DNA of 64,000 nt. Source: Nonomuraea wenchangensis. GTDB taxonomy: Bacteria; Actinomycetota; Actinomycetes; Streptosporangiales; Streptosporangiaceae. The position numbers were made by a program, and so were the translations under genes. Positions 31,533-40,982 of this stretch are shown here, in pieces. The notes under the pieces were generated by a model. It made no database searches. It saw nothing but the letters and a program-made list of their open reading frames with translations, and had not been told where the DNA came from. Position 1 is the first letter of the stretch, and each line of letters opens with the position of its first letter. The stretch lies in assembly GCF_900111685.1 (NCBI RefSeq), contig NZ_FOHX01000003.1, forward strand, positions 502,960 through 566,959, in the 5' to 3' direction.

Positions 31533-32587
31533 ACACGCGGACAGACGGCTCGGCCGTCCGGATCGGCGTCCTCGCACCGCTGACCCCGCCTGGCTGGGTC
31601 CAGGCGGGGCAGCACCTGCTCGCCGGGGCCGAGCTCGCCGCACGCGAGGTCAACGACGCCGGCGGGATCGGCGGAAGGCCGCTCGAACTGCTGGTACGCG
31701 ACACCGCGGCCGACCCGGAGAAGGCGGCGGCGGCCGTGGACGAGCTCGCCCGGCTGGGCGTGGCCGCCCTGGCGGGGGAGTACCACAGCGTCGTCGCCCG
31801 TGCCGCCGCCGCCCGCGCCGACGCCCTCGGCCTGCCGTTCCTCTGCTCGTCGGCGGTGCTCGACGCGCTCACCGACGAGCCGGCGGAGCGGGTCGCGCGC
31901 CTCGCCCCGGCGCAGTCACACTCCTGGCGGATCTACGCGGACTTCCTCCTCGGCGCGGGCCACTCCAGGATCGCCGTGGCCGCCGCCCCGAGCGCCTACT
32001 GGGCGTCCGGGACCCGCATCCTGCGGGAGCACCTCGCGCCACGTGGCGGCGCGGTCGTCGAGCTCGACATGAGCGCCCCCGTGTGCGACGAGCTCGCCGG
32101 CAGCCACGCCACCGCCCTCCTTCTCCTGGTCGGGCACCCCGAGCCGGCGGTGCCGATCGTCAGGTCGGTCCGCCGGGACCCGCGCCTCGCCGGGATCATG
32201 ATGGGCGCTCCCGCCGGGCAGCCGGAGTTCGCCGCATGGGAGGCGGCGCTGGGCGGGGACGGCGCCGCGATCCCGTTCCTGCGCTACCTGCCCGAGCGGC
32301 TCGGCCCGCTCGGCGCCCGGGTCGCGGCGGCCCTCCGCGAGCGGCTGCCGGAGCCGCCGTCGTTCGTCGCCTTCGAGGGGTACGACACGATCGCCGTGCT
32401 CGCCGAAGCGCTGCGTTCCGGCCCCATCCCGTCCTGGCCGGACGTCGCGGTCGAGGGCACCCGTGGGACGATCAGGTTCTCCCGGACCCCGGGCATCAGC
32501 GTCTGGCAGTGGGCGTGGCCGCCGGTCCAGGTCGTCGATCGCGATCCGGCACGACCCGATCGTCTCCGGGTCCTGCACACCGGCTGA
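31529..32587 (+). CDS. Leu/Ile/Val-type periplasmic-binding-fold protein lacking a signal peptide
   Basis: 352-aa protein with the two-lobed type I binding-protein fold of branched-chain amino-acid receptors (VRIGVLAPLTPPGWVQAGQH, GAELAAREVNDAGGIGGRPLELLVRDTAADPEKA). No signal peptide, Tat motif or lipobox is present: the N-terminus MNTRTDGSAVRIG goes straight into the fold. It therefore probably stays in the cytoplasm as a ligand sensor, or its signal is lost. It is translationally coupled to peptidase E. No ABC permease genes are near. Confidence 0.84.
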   Translation: MNTRTDGSAVRIGVLAPLTPPGWVQAGQHLLAGAELAAREVNDAGGIGGRPLELLVRDTAADPEKAAAAVDELARLGVAALAGEYHSVVARAAAARADALGLPFLCSSAVLDALTDEPAERVARLAPAQSHSWRIYADFLLGAGHSRIAVAAAPSAYWASGTRILREHLAPRGGAVVELDMSAPVCDELAGSHATALLLLVGHPEPAVPIVRSVRRDPRLAGIMMGAPAGQPEFAAWEAALGGDGAAIPFLRYLPERLGPLGARVAAALRERLPEPPSFVAFEGYDTIAVLAEALRSGPIPSWPDVAVEGTRGTIRFSRTPGISVWQWAWPPVQVVDRDPARPDRLRVLHTG

Positions 32588-32606
32588 GAAAAAACTTCGC
32601 GGCACC

Positions 32607-32633
32607 TGTCCGGAACCGGCTCGGCCGTACGTC
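32607..32633 (+). promoter_or_regulatory. Candidate ECF-type promoter of the DGPF/ECF42 operon
   Basis: TGTCCG (32607-32612), 17 nt, then CGTC (32630-32633) ahead of the DGPF gene ATG at 32664. The -35/-10 words resemble those described for ECF42-group sigma factors (TGTCGA-like and CGTC-like), so self-activation is possible. The match is approximate. Confidence 0.4.
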
Positions 32634-32663
32634 ATCAGGGTGAAACCGAACAAGGAGAACGTG

Positions 32664-32999
32664 ATGAAGTACATGATGTTCGTCTGCAGCGACACCGAGC
32701 CCGACACCGACACCGCCGACTACCCCGACATCGAGGTGTGGGTGGCCGAGCGGGACGCGGCCGGGCAGCGGCTGCAGGGGATGGCGCTGGCGCCGACGAG
32801 CGCGGCGACCACCGTACGCGTCCGTAACGGCGAGCTGCTGGTGTCCGACGGGCCGTTCACCGAGACGAAGGAGATCATCGTCGGGTTCGACCTGCTGGAG
32901 TGCGCCGACCTGGACGAGGCGATCGAGGTCGCGCGGGCGCATCCGATGGCGCGCGGCGGCCGGTTGGAGATCCGGCCGGTGGCCGACTTCGAGCAGTGA
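32664..32999 (+). CDS. YCII-related DGPF-domain protein
   Basis: 111-aa protein starting MKYMMFVCSD with the family signature VSDGPFTETKEIIVGFDLLE in the middle and ARAHPMARGGRLEIRPV at the end. DGPF proteins are small dimeric alpha/beta (ferredoxin-like) proteins that accompany ECF42 sigma factors, as here, where the stop overlaps the sigma start (GTGA). RBS AAGGAGA is well placed. Its role in controlling the sigma factor or in detoxification is not settled. Confidence 0.92.
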   Translation: MKYMMFVCSDTEPDTDTADYPDIEVWVAERDAAGQRLQGMALAPTSAATTVRVRNGELLVSDGPFTETKEIIVGFDLLECADLDEAIEVARAHPMARGGRLEIRPVADFEQ

Positions 33000-34219
33000 C
33001 CGGGCCAGGTCGGAGACACCCCGCCGATGCGGCCGTCGCGGAGGCGGCCGCCGAGGCGTACACGAGGATCGTCGCGGCGCTCATCCGGATCACCGGCGAC
33101 TGGACGCTCGCCGAGGACTGCGCGCAGGAGGCGCTGGCCCAGGCGTTGTCGCGGTGGCCGGAGAGCGGCGTACCCGACAATCCGGGCGGCTGGCTGATGG
33201 CCGTGGCCCGCAACCGCGCGCTCGACCAGCTACGTCGCGCGTCCGTCGAACGCCGCAAACTGCGCGAGCTGGCCGTGCTGGCGCTGACCGCGGCCACCGG
33301 CGGGCCCGCGCCGGAGGAGGGGGAGGACGTCGTGGACGACCGGCTGCGCCTGATCTTCACCTGCTGCCATCCGGCGCTGGCGATGGAGGCCAGGGTGGCG
33401 CTGACGCTCCGCACGATCTGCGCGGTGCCCACGCGGGACGTTGCGCGGGCGTTCCTGGTCAGCGAGTCCGCCATGACCCGCCGGCTGACCCGGGCGAAGA
33501 CGAAGATCGCCGACGCCCGGATCCCTTACCGGGTGCCGGGCGGGCCCGCGCTGGCCGAACGGCTGCCGGGCGTGCTCGCCGTGCTCTACCTGCTGTTCAC
33601 CACCGGCTACGACGCCGACGGTGAGCCCGCGTTCGCGGCCGAGGCGATCCGGCTGGCCAGGCTGCTCGCCGGCCTGGTGCCCGGCGAGGGCGAGCCGCGC
33701 GCGCTGCTGGCCCTCTTCCTGCTGCAGAACTCCCGGCGCGACGCCCGCAGGGACGCCGGCGGCGATCTTGTCCCGCTCGACCGGCAGGACCGCACCCGCT
33801 GGGACCGGGCCGCCATCGCCGAGGCGGCCGGCCTGCTGCGCGACCTGCGGCACACCGGCCCGTACGTGCTGCAGGCCAGGATCGCCGCCTCCCACGCCTC
33901 CGGTGACGCCGACTGGCCGGCCGTCGCGCACCTCTACGACCGGCTCGCCGCCCTCCAGCCGAACCCGGTCGTCGAGCTCAACCGCGCGGTCGCCCACGGC
34001 TACGCGTACGGGCCGCGGGCGGGGCTGGCCGTGCTCGCCGCGGCGCGCTCGGGCGGCGCGCTGGACGGTTATCCGCTCGCCCTGGCCGCCGAGGCCGACC
34101 TCACCGCGCGGGCCGGTGACCGCACCAGGGCCGCCGGGCTCTTCCGCGAGGCCGCCGCGCGGACGCACAGCGAGGCGGAACGGCGGGCGCTGCTCGCCCG
34201 CGCCGACGAGATCACCTGA
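32996..34219 (+). CDS. ECF42-type RNA polymerase sigma factor with C-terminal TPR extension
   Basis: 407-aa sigma factor. The sigma2 region has [21 protein letters not shown] and [19 protein letters not shown]. The sigma4 region has [34 protein letters not shown] long C-terminal extension of helical TPR-like repeats ([20 protein letters not shown]) is characteristic of the ECF42 group, which has no anti-sigma factor and is regulated through the extension. GTG 32996 overlaps the DGPF stop. Its regulon probably includes its own operon. Confidence 0.93.
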   Translation: MTGPGRRHPADAAVAEAAAEAYTRIVAALIRITGDWTLAEDCAQEALAQALSRWPESGVPDNPGGWLMAVARNRALDQLRRASVERRKLRELAVLALTAATGGPAPEEGEDVVDDRLRLIFTCCHPALAMEARVALTLRTICAVPTRDVARAFLVSESAMTRRLTRAKTKIADARIPYRVPGGPALAERLPGVLAVLYLLFTTGYDADGEPAFAAEAIRLARLLAGLVPGEGEPRALLALFLLQNSRRDARRDAGGDLVPLDRQDRTRWDRAAIAEAAGLLRDLRHTGPYVLQARIAASHASGDADWPAVAHLYDRLAALQPNPVVELNRAVAHGYAYGPRAGLAVLAAARSGGALDGYPLALAAEADLTARAGDRTRAAGLFREAAARTHSEAERRALLARADEIT

Positions 34220-34227
34220 CCCTGCCC

Positions 34228-34233
34228 TACGCT
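34228..34233 (+). promoter_or_regulatory. -10 box for second two-component operon (leaderless)
   Basis: TACGCT ends 6 nt before GTG 34240. The same hexamer at the same distance precedes the first kinase gene (4996-5001). It lies only 8 bp after the sigma factor stop, so the kinase has its own promoter. Confidence 0.6.
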
Positions 34234-34239
34234 CTGAGC

Positions 34240-35403
34240 GTGCGCACCACGACCGCTCTGGAGGCTTTCGCCCGGCGGCCGCTCTCCTTTCTCCGCTCGG
34301 TCTGGCCCTGGCGGTCGCTCGCCTACCTGCTGGCGGGCGTCGTGCCCGGGATCGTCGTCGCCGCCGCCGTGGTCACGGTGTCCCTCGTGGAGCCGGTGCC
34401 GCTGATGGCCGTCGCCGGGCTCGTCGCCGTGGTGGCGCCGGCCCCGTTCGTGGCGAGGTTCGAGTGGTGGCGGCTGCGGCTCGTCGATCTCGCGCCGCCG
34501 GCCAGGAAAAGCGGGCTGTCGGTGCGGGAGGCGGTGCTGGGCGTGGTCTCCCTGCTCGCGCTCTGGTGGATCGACCTGGTGGTGGCCGGGTTCGCCGTGG
34601 CGGGGCCCGCGGTGCTGATCCTGTCGCCCGTGCTGCAACCTCTGGAGGGGGACGGGGCTGTCGCGGCGGCGGTGGCCGTGTCCGGGGCGGGGCTGCTGCT
34701 GCTTCCGGTGGCCGCGTACGTCGTGACGGCCTGGGCCGGGGCGCGCGGAGCCGTGACCAGGGCGCTGCTCGCGCCGGACGAGCTGGCCGAGGTGCTGCGC
34801 TCGCGGGCCCGGCTGCTGGAGTCGTTCGAGGCCGAACGCCGCAGGATCGAACGCGACCTGCACGACGGCGCCCAGCAGCGGCTGGTCGCGTTGAGCATGA
34901 GGCTGGGCCTCGCCCGGCTCGACCTCCCGCCGGACTCCCCCGCCGCGACGGAGCTCGCCGAGGCGCACGAGGAGGCCCAGCGCGCCCTCGCCGAGCTGCG
35001 CGAGCTGATCCGCGGCGTGCACCCGCAGGTGCTCACCGACCGGGGACTCGCCGCCGCCGTACGGGACGTGGCGGGGCGTTCCCCCGTGCCGGTCGAGGTG
35101 GACGTCCGCCTCCCGCGACTCCCCGAAGCCGTCGAGACGACCGCCTACTACGTCGTGGCCGAGGCCCTCGCGAACGTCGCCAGGCACAGCCGGGCGACCC
35201 GGGCGCGCGTCCACGGCCGCCTGACCGGGGAGGTGGCCGTCGTGGAGATCCGGGACGACGGCGTCGGCGGCGCCGATCCGGCGCGCGGCACCGGCATGGC
35301 GGGCCTGGCCGACCGGGTCGCGGCGGCTGGCGGCAGACTGGCGCTGTCGAGCCCGGCGGGCGGGCCGACGACGATGAGCGTGGAGCTTCCGTGCGCGTGG
35401 TGA
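34240..35403 (+). CDS. NarL-type sensor histidine kinase
   Basis: 387-aa membrane kinase. An N-terminal sensor region with four hydrophobic segments spans residues about 28-165. The HisKA_3 helix with phospho-acceptor His208 ([21 protein letters not shown]) follows, then the HATPase domain with N-box [10 protein letters not shown] and G-box [25 protein letters not shown] start with a leaderless promoter. The response regulator overlaps its 3' end by 13 bp. The stimulus is unknown; envelope or drug stress is common for the class. Confidence 0.94.
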   Translation: MRTTTALEAFARRPLSFLRSVWPWRSLAYLLAGVVPGIVVAAAVVTVSLVEPVPLMAVAGLVAVVAPAPFVARFEWWRLRLVDLAPPARKSGLSVREAVLGVVSLLALWWIDLVVAGFAVAGPAVLILSPVLQPLEGDGAVAAAVAVSGAGLLLLPVAAYVVTAWAGARGAVTRALLAPDELAEVLRSRARLLESFEAERRRIERDLHDGAQQRLVALSMRLGLARLDLPPDSPAATELAEAHEEAQRALAELRELIRGVHPQVLTDRGLAAAVRDVAGRSPVPVEVDVRLPRLPEAVETTAYYVVAEALANVARHSRATRARVHGRLTGEVAVVEIRDDGVGGADPARGTGMAGLADRVAAAGGRLALSSPAGGPTTMSVELPCAW

Positions 35404-36044
35404 TCGCCGAAGACGCAGTCCTCCTCCGTGAGGGCCTGGTCAGCCTGCTCGAACGCTTCGGGCACACGGTCGTCGCCGCGGTCGCGGACGCGGTCGCGCT
35501 GACCGCCGCGGTGGACGAGCACGAGCCGGACATCGCGGTGGTCGACGTACGCATGCCGCCGACCTTCACCGACGAGGGGCTGCGGGCCGCGCTCGCGCTG
35601 CGCGCGGCCCGGCCTGAGCTGGCCGTGCTGGTGCTCAGCCAGTACGTCGAGCAGACGTACGCGGCCGAGCTGCTCGCCTCCGGCCGCGGCGCCGGAGTCG
35701 GCTACCTGCTGAAGGAACGCATCGGGAAGGTCACCGAGTTCGCCGACGCGCTCGTCCAGGTCGCGGGCGGCGCCACGGTGGTCGACCCGGAGGTGGTCCG
35801 GCAACTGCTGAGCAGGAACCGCGACCCGCTGGACCGCCTCACGCCCAGGGAACGCGAAGTGCTCGCCCTCATCGCGGAAGGGCGGTCGAACGCGTCGATA
35901 GCGCGGGAGCTGTTCGTGACCGACGCGGCGGTCGCCAAGCACATCGCCGCCATCTTCACCAAGCTCGGCCTCCCGCCGACCGTCGACGGGCACCGCCGCG
36001 TGCTCGCGGTCCTCGCCTATCTGCAGGCCGAACCGGGATGGTAG
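35391..36044 (+). CDS. NarL/LuxR-family response regulator
   Basis: 217-aa response regulator, partner of the upstream kinase. The receiver has ED at residues 7-8 and phospho-acceptor Asp52 in [14 protein letters not shown]; the conserved Lys is in YLLKERIG. The C-terminal LuxR helix-turn-helix is [29 protein letters not shown] 35391 is taken as start; GTG 35397 would remove two residues of the first strand. Targets unknown. Confidence 0.93.
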   Translation: MRVVIAEDAVLLREGLVSLLERFGHTVVAAVADAVALTAAVDEHEPDIAVVDVRMPPTFTDEGLRAALALRAARPELAVLVLSQYVEQTYAAELLASGRGAGVGYLLKERIGKVTEFADALVQVAGGATVVDPEVVRQLLSRNRDPLDRLTPREREVLALIAEGRSNASIARELFVTDAAVAKHIAAIFTKLGLPPTVDGHRRVLAVLAYLQAEPGW

Positions 36045-36116
36045 TGCCAGGTCCACCAGGAAGGCTCGCCCGTACGCCAATGCGCCGGCGCGCGCGCCGC
36101 CGGTTGGATCGACGGC

Positions 36117-36818
36117 ATGACACCCTCCTCGTTCGACTTCCCCGGTCGTTGGGCTGAAGCGGCCGGGCTGATCCTCGGGCCGGTGCTGATGCTCGCCGGC
36201 GTCCTGCTCCGCGCCGGCACGGACGGCTTCTTCCCTGCCCAGCTCGCCGCCTACGCCGCCGACCCGGCCCTGATGAGCCTGTCGTACGGCGCCTTCGCCG
36301 CCGGGAACGTGCTGCTGTGGCCCGCCGTCATCGCCCTGGTCCGGCGGATGTGGCCGGCGCAGCCGCGCTGGGCGCTGTGGGGCGGGGCGCTGGTGCTGCT
36401 CGGCCTGTTCGCCCGGACCTTCCACGCCGGGGTCAACCATCTCGCCTTCCAGCTCGTCGACGTACAAGGGGTGCGGGCGGCGCAGCAGGCCGTGGCCGAG
36501 TCGTACGGCGCCTTCCACGTGTTCCAGACGCTGTCGTTCGCGATCTTCTTCGGCTGGATCGTGCTGGCCGTGGGAACGTGGCGGTCGCGCGTCCTCGGAC
36601 CCGTCCGGTCCGTGGCCCTGGCGTCGATGAGCGCCCTGCCGCTCGGCGTGCTCAAGGGCACCGGGCCGATGTCCGTCGTCGCCACCGCCGGCCTGTGCGT
36701 GGCCTTGGTGCCGCTGGGGCTGCGGGTCCTCAGGGACGGCCCGGCTCCGCGATGGTGGGCCTACCCGCTGGCGCTCGCCCTGGGCGGCGCGGCGGTCCTG
36801 CTGGGCCTGGCCGGCTGA
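36117..36818 (+). CDS. Multi-spanning membrane protein, unknown
   Basis: 233-aa protein with about six hydrophobic helices (AGLILGPVLMLAGVLL, AFAAGNVLLWPAVIALV, LWGGALVLLGLFA, TLSFAIFFGWIVLAVGTW, VVATAGLCVALVPLGLRV, YPLALALGGAAVLLG). The loop HAGVNHLAFQLVDVQG between helices 3 and 4 holds two His. It resembles DUF4386-like or other uncharacterised actinobacterial membrane proteins, but no family is assigned with certainty. Start ATG 36117. Confidence 0.75.
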   Translation: MTPSSFDFPGRWAEAAGLILGPVLMLAGVLLRAGTDGFFPAQLAAYAADPALMSLSYGAFAAGNVLLWPAVIALVRRMWPAQPRWALWGGALVLLGLFARTFHAGVNHLAFQLVDVQGVRAAQQAVAESYGAFHVFQTLSFAIFFGWIVLAVGTWRSRVLGPVRSVALASMSALPLGVLKGTGPMSVVATAGLCVALVPLGLRVLRDGPAPRWWAYPLALALGGAAVLLGLAG

Positions 36819-36873
36819 AAACCGCGTGCGTCGCCGGGGTGATCACGTCCATCCTGATGCTGGGAGGACCACC

Positions 36874-37575
36874 ATGACCGCGAACGTCTTACTCGCCGGC
36901 ATCGTCGGCTCGACCGCGTACGGACTGGCCGGGCCCGGCAGCGACGTGGACCGGCTCGGCCTCTACGCCGCCCCCACGCTCGACCTGGTCGGCCTGACCC
37001 GCCCCAAGGAGAGCGTCGTCTCCACCGGCCCGGACCGGACGCTGCACGAGGCGGGCAAGTGGTGCGGGCTCGCCCTGGGCGGCAACCCGACCGTGATGGA
37101 GCTGCTGTGGCTGCCGGACGACCTGTACGAGACCCGCACACCGCTCGGCGACGAGCTCATCTCGATCAGGGACGCGTTCCTGTCGGCGCCGCGCGTCCGC
37201 GACGCCTATCTGGGCTACGCCACCCAGCAGTTCCGGCGGCTCGAACAGCGCGGCGACGGCTCGTTCTCGGCCGACACCCGTAAGCGCACCGCGAAGCACG
37301 CCCGGCATCTCGCCCGCCTCCTGCACCAGGGCCGCGAACTGTACGAGACCGGGCACCTCCCCATCCGCCTGTCCGACCCCGACGCCGTCCACGCCTTCGG
37401 TGAGCGGGTCGCCGCCGGAGACACCGAGGCGGCGCGCACCCTGCTGACGTCCACGGAGACGGCCTTCGACACCATGCGCACCCCGCTGCCCGCGCAGCCC
37501 CACCGCGCCGTGGTGGAGGAATGGCTGCGGCAGGTCCGCGTCACCCACTGGGAACCGCTCGCGTCCCGACAGTGA
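36874..37575 (+). CDS. YcgL-like predicted nucleotidyltransferase
   Basis: 233-aa protein of the DNA polymerase beta-like nucleotidyltransferase superfamily. The motif is GSTAYGLAGPGSDVDRLGLY at about residues 11-30, with the second Asp replaced by Arg (DVDRLG instead of DxD). The family context ELLWLPDDLYE and KHARHLARLLHQGRELYETG is typical of the YcgL group. RBS GGGAGGACC before ATG 36874. Substrate unknown; it may modify a nucleic acid or small molecule. Confidence 0.8.
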   Translation: MTANVLLAGIVGSTAYGLAGPGSDVDRLGLYAAPTLDLVGLTRPKESVVSTGPDRTLHEAGKWCGLALGGNPTVMELLWLPDDLYETRTPLGDELISIRDAFLSAPRVRDAYLGYATQQFRRLEQRGDGSFSADTRKRTAKHARHLARLLHQGRELYETGHLPIRLSDPDAVHAFGERVAAGDTEAARTLLTSTETAFDTMRTPLPAQPHRAVVEEWLRQVRVTHWEPLASRQ

Positions 37576-38302
37576 CCTGGAGGTCTTCCTCAGCGGCCAG
37601 CACGTCACCGCCGAACGCGAGCCGAGCCGCGGCCACGGAGGCGTCCCGGTCGTTGCCCGGCCAGAAGTGGGTGAGCATCAGCCGCCGGGCGCCCGCCCGT
37701 GCGGCCCACTGGCCGGCCTCGGCGGAGGTCAGGAGATTACGGGTAGGGCGATCGGTCTCGCCGTCCCGATCGGTGGCCTCGACGATGAACAGGTCGGCGT
37801 CGCGGCCAAGCTCGGCGAGCAGGGGGGTCGGGCCGGTGTCCCCGGAGTAGGCCAGGGCGACCCCGTCGGCCTCCAGGCGGATGCCCGCATTGGGCACGTA
37901 GTGCGGGAGCGGCAGCCCTGTCAGCTCGAAGGGGCCCAGCCGGTGGCTTCCGGGCAGCGGACGCACGTCGAAGACCGCGTGCAGATCGACGTCCGGCTCC
38001 AGGCCGCCGAGCCGGTCGAGCACGCCGGGCGGGCAGTAGAGCGGCAGCTTGGGCCCGCCGGGGTCGCCGTAGAGCCGCATCCGGAACAGCCCGTGCAGGT
38101 CGACGCAGTGATCAGGGTGCTCGTGGGTGATGACGACGGCGTCCACCGCGCCGTCCGGCCAGTGCGCGAGCAGCCGGGGCAGCGTGGCGTAGCCGAGGTC
38201 GAGCACCAGGCGGAAACCGTCCCAGTCCACCGCGAAACCACTGCAGGCACGGCCTGGCTCGGGAAAGGCGCCACAACTGCCGAGCACGGTGACCTGTCGC
38301 AT
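37541..38302 (-). CDS. MBL-fold metallohydrolase (RNase Z/lactonase-like)
   Basis: 253-aa cytoplasmic metallo-beta-lactamase-fold protein. The zinc motif is VVITHEHPDHCVDLHGL (HxHxDH) near residues 58-74. Other ligands are in VPNAG...AYSGDTGPTP, and the closing His is in LMLTHFWPG. The compact form resembles ElaC/RNase Z-like or phosphodiesterase-like members. The 3' end overlaps the convergent nucleotidyltransferase gene by 35 bp. The true substrate is not predictable. Confidence 0.87.
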   Translation of the reverse strand: MRQVTVLGSCGAFPEPGRACSGFAVDWDGFRLVLDLGYATLPRLLAHWPDGAVDAVVITHEHPDHCVDLHGLFRMRLYGDPGGPKLPLYCPPGVLDRLGGLEPDVDLHAVFDVRPLPGSHRLGPFELTGLPLPHYVPNAGIRLEADGVALAYSGDTGPTPLLAELGRDADLFIVEATDRDGETDRPTRNLLTSAEAGQWAARAGARRLMLTHFWPGNDRDASVAAARLAFGGDVLAAEEDLQVTVGTRAVPSG

Positions 38303-38362
38303 CCGCCCAGGATGTCAGTTCGGGCCGGCCGGCCTCGTGACAGATTCATCACTCACCTGACT

Positions 38363-38944
38363 ATGGTCACGATGCGTGCTCTTTCGACAGCATTGAGTCT
38401 CCACAGAAGAGCGGAGGCGAATGTGGCCAGTGAGTTCCAGCGTAAGAAGGTCGGCGGAGTCTTCCGGGCGATGGACGTGGACGGCGACGGCCTGCTGACC
38501 CAGGCCGACTTCCAGGCGCTCGCGCACCGCTGGACGGCCGTCGCGGGCTCCGCCGGCCCGGAACGGCTGGCCGCCGTCATGACCGGTTGGTGGCCGGTGC
38601 TGCGGGCCGCCTCCAGGGGCGACGACGGGGTCTCCCTCGACGAGGTGCTCCGCGTCGTGGACGGGCTCGGCGACCTGACCGACGCCGTCTCCGGCACCGC
38701 CGACGTCATGTTCGAGACCATCGACCTCGACGGCGACGGGCTCATCTCCCGCTCGGAGTACGCCGTGCTCATCGAGACGTGGAACGGCGCCCCGGCGGGG
38801 ACCGACGAGATCTTCCCGCGCCTCGACCTGGACGGTGACGGCCACCTCACCCGCGACGAGTTCCGCGTCCACTGGACGGAGTTCTGGGCCGGCGACGACC
38901 CGGACGCTCCAGGAAGCTACGTCTTCGGCGCGCTCATGGACTAG
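38363..38944 (+). CDS. EF-hand calcium-binding protein (calerythrin-like)
   Basis: 193-aa protein with three canonical EF-hand loops: DVDGDGLLTQADF at residues 38-50, DLDGDGLISRSEY and DLDGDGHLTRDEF. A degenerate fourth (RGDDGVSLDEVL) completes two EF-hand pairs. This layout matches actinobacterial calerythrin/CabD-type calcium buffers or sensors. There is no signal peptide, so it is cytoplasmic. The start may be ATG 38363 or 38372. No partner gene is evident in the neighbourhood. Confidence 0.9.
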   Translation: MVTMRALSTALSLHRRAEANVASEFQRKKVGGVFRAMDVDGDGLLTQADFQALAHRWTAVAGSAGPERLAAVMTGWWPVLRAASRGDDGVSLDEVLRVVDGLGDLTDAVSGTADVMFETIDLDGDGLISRSEYAVLIETWNGAPAGTDEIFPRLDLDGDGHLTRDEFRVHWTEFWAGDDPDAPGSYVFGALMD

Positions 38945-39011
38945 CGACGCCTGGTCAGGGGCCCTTTTGGTCAGGTCTGGCCGGAGGCGGCGTCCAGGTT
39001 CCCGACTCGGT

Positions 39012-39028
39012 GTTGGTATCTTGCCAAC
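39012..39028. promoter_or_regulatory. Candidate operator upstream of FtsX-type ABC exporter
   Basis: GTTGG-TATCTTG-CCAAC forms a 17-bp inverted repeat with 5-bp arms; the centre contains a possible -10 TATCTT (39017-39022). It lies 62 bp before the permease start. The TetR gene at the end of the operon (40983) is a plausible ligand-responsive partner, but the arms are short. Confidence 0.35.
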
Positions 39029-39090
39029 GGCGCGTCGGTAACTCGGGCGCTCATCCGTCTCCGTGAAAAACCCTTCACAGAAGGAGTGCC

Positions 39091-40233
39091 ATGTTCCTGG
39101 CCTGGCGCGAGCTGGTCTTCGCCCGCGCACGTTTCGGCCTGATGAGCGGAGTCGTCGCCCTCATCGCGATCCTCGTCGTCCTGCTGTCCGGCCTCTCCTC
39201 CGGGCTCGTCAACGACGGCGTCTCCGGGCTCCAGCGGCTGCCCGTCACCGCGTTCGCCTTCGCCGAGGGCACCAAGACCGACTCCGCCTTCTCCCGCAGC
39301 ACCGTCAACGTGAGCCAGGCCGAGGCGTGGAAGGGCCGCCCCGACGTCGGCGACGCCGCGCCGTTCGGCAACATGCTGGTCAACGCCAAGGCCACGACCG
39401 CCGCCGGCACGCAGGTGCCGATCGACCTCGCCCTGTTCGGCGTCGAACCCGGCTCGTTCCTCGCACCTGCCGTCTCCGACGGCGCGAAGCTGGGCGACCC
39501 CGACGGGATCGTGGTCAGCCAGACCGTCCTGGACGAGGGCCTGGCCCTCGGCGACACCGTCGTCATCGACCGCCTCGGCACCCGGCTCAAGGTCATCGGC
39601 ACCACCGGCGACCAGCGCACCTTCGGGCACGTGGACGTGGCGTACCTGCCGCTGCGCGCCTGGCAGCAGGTGCACGCCGGCGCCGGTCCTGGGGACGAGG
39701 CGCGTGAGGGGGCGTACGAGGAGGCCACGGCCATCGCCCTGCGCGCCCGGGACGGCAGCCGGATCGACCTCGCCGGCGGCGACGCCGCGGCGGGCACCAC
39801 GAGCATGACGCTGGAGGACTCCTTCAGCGCCTCACCCGGCTACTCCGCCGAGACCTCCACGCTCACGCTCATCCAGGTCTTCCTGTACGCCATCTCCGCG
39901 CTCGTCGTCGGCACGTTCTTCACCGTGTGGACGATCCAGCGCAAGCACGAGCTCGCCGTCATCCGGGCCATGGGCGCCTCCACCGGCTACCTCATGCGGG
40001 ACACGATGATCCAGGCGACCGTCATCCTGGCCGGGTCCACCGCCGTGGGCTTCCTGGCGGGGGTGGGCGGCGGCACGCTGCTCACCACGACCGCCATGCC
40101 GTTCGCGCTGGAGGCGGGTCCGCTCGTCCTCGCCGCCCTGCTCCTCGTCGGCCTCGGCCTCGCCGGCGCCGCGGCGGCCGTGGGCCGCATCGTCCGCGTC
40201 GACCCGCTCGCAGCCCTGGGAGGGCAGAGATGA
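39091..40233 (+). CDS. FtsX/MacB-type ABC transporter permease
   Basis: 380-aa membrane subunit with one N-terminal helix (FGLMSGVVALIAILVVLLSGL), a large extracytoplasmic domain (residues about 45-250), and three C-terminal helices (TLIQVFLYAISALVVGTFFTVW, QATVILAGSTAVGFLAGVG, LVLAALLLVGLGLAGAAAAV). This is the layout of DevC/MacB-type permeases that export lipids, peptides or drugs. RBS AGAAGGAG. ATPase ATG overlaps its stop (ATGA). Confidence 0.91.
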   Translation: MFLAWRELVFARARFGLMSGVVALIAILVVLLSGLSSGLVNDGVSGLQRLPVTAFAFAEGTKTDSAFSRSTVNVSQAEAWKGRPDVGDAAPFGNMLVNAKATTAAGTQVPIDLALFGVEPGSFLAPAVSDGAKLGDPDGIVVSQTVLDEGLALGDTVVIDRLGTRLKVIGTTGDQRTFGHVDVAYLPLRAWQQVHAGAGPGDEAREGAYEEATAIALRARDGSRIDLAGGDAAAGTTSMTLEDSFSASPGYSAETSTLTLIQVFLYAISALVVGTFFTVWTIQRKHELAVIRAMGASTGYLMRDTMIQATVILAGSTAVGFLAGVGGGTLLTTTAMPFALEAGPLVLAALLLVGLGLAGAAAAVGRIVRVDPLAALGGQR

Positions 40234-40958
40234 CCACCAGCTCCACGTCCCCGCGCCCCGGCTACCGCCGGGACCGCGCCGAACAGGAACGCGGCGGCCT
40301 CCTGGTCGAGGGCGTCACCCTGTCCCTCGGTGACGGCGACGCCACGGTCACCGCGCTCGACGACGTTCACCTCGACGTGGCGCCCGGCGAGTTCGTCGCG
40401 ATCGTCGGGCCGTCCGGCTCGGGCAAGTCGAGCCTGCTCGCCGTCGCCGGCGCGCTCACCACGCCGGACAGCGGCCGGGTCCTGCTCGACGGCGTCGACA
40501 TCTCCCGCGCGAGCGCCCGCGAGAAGGCCCGCCACCGCCGCGAGCGGATCGGGTTCGTCTTCCAGTCCGGCAACCTCATCCCGGCCCTCACCGCGCTCGA
40601 CCAGCTCCGCTTCGCGCTCGACGTGGCGGGCAGGCGCGCCGGTGACGGGTACGACCCGCGCGAGCTGCTCGACCGCGTCGGCATGGGGCACCGCGCGAGG
40701 CACCGCCCCCACCAGCTGTCCGGCGGCGAACGGCAGCGGGTGGGCATCGCCCGCGCGCTCGTCACCCGCCCGGCCGTGCTCCTGGTGGACGAGCCGACCG
40801 CCGCGCTCGACCGCGCCCGTAGCGACGACATCGTCACGCTGCTCGCCGCCGAGACGCACGAGGCGAACGTGGCGACGATCATGGTCACCCACGACCACGA
40901 CGTGCTCCACCACTGCGATCGTGTCCTGTCGATGGTGGATGGGAGACTGTCGGAGTAG
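40230..40958 (+). CDS. ABC exporter ATPase, LolD/MacB type
   Basis: 242-aa ATPase. Walker A is VGPSGSGKSSL near residues 59-69, signature HQLSGGERQRVGIARAL, Walker B AVLLVDEPTAALD, and switch His in IMVTHDHDV. It has a shorter and more basic N-terminal lead (TTSSTSPRPGYRRDRAEQER) than usual. It couples to the FtsX-type permease. A TetR gene follows after 24 bp and may control both. Confidence 0.94.
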   Translation: MTTSSTSPRPGYRRDRAEQERGGLLVEGVTLSLGDGDATVTALDDVHLDVAPGEFVAIVGPSGSGKSSLLAVAGALTTPDSGRVLLDGVDISRASAREKARHRRERIGFVFQSGNLIPALTALDQLRFALDVAGRRAGDGYDPRELLDRVGMGHRARHRPHQLSGGERQRVGIARALVTRPAVLLVDEPTAALDRARSDDIVTLLAAETHEANVATIMVTHDHDVLHHCDRVLSMVDGRLSE

Positions 40959-40982
40959 GCCGACCATGGGGGAGGGGGGCAG

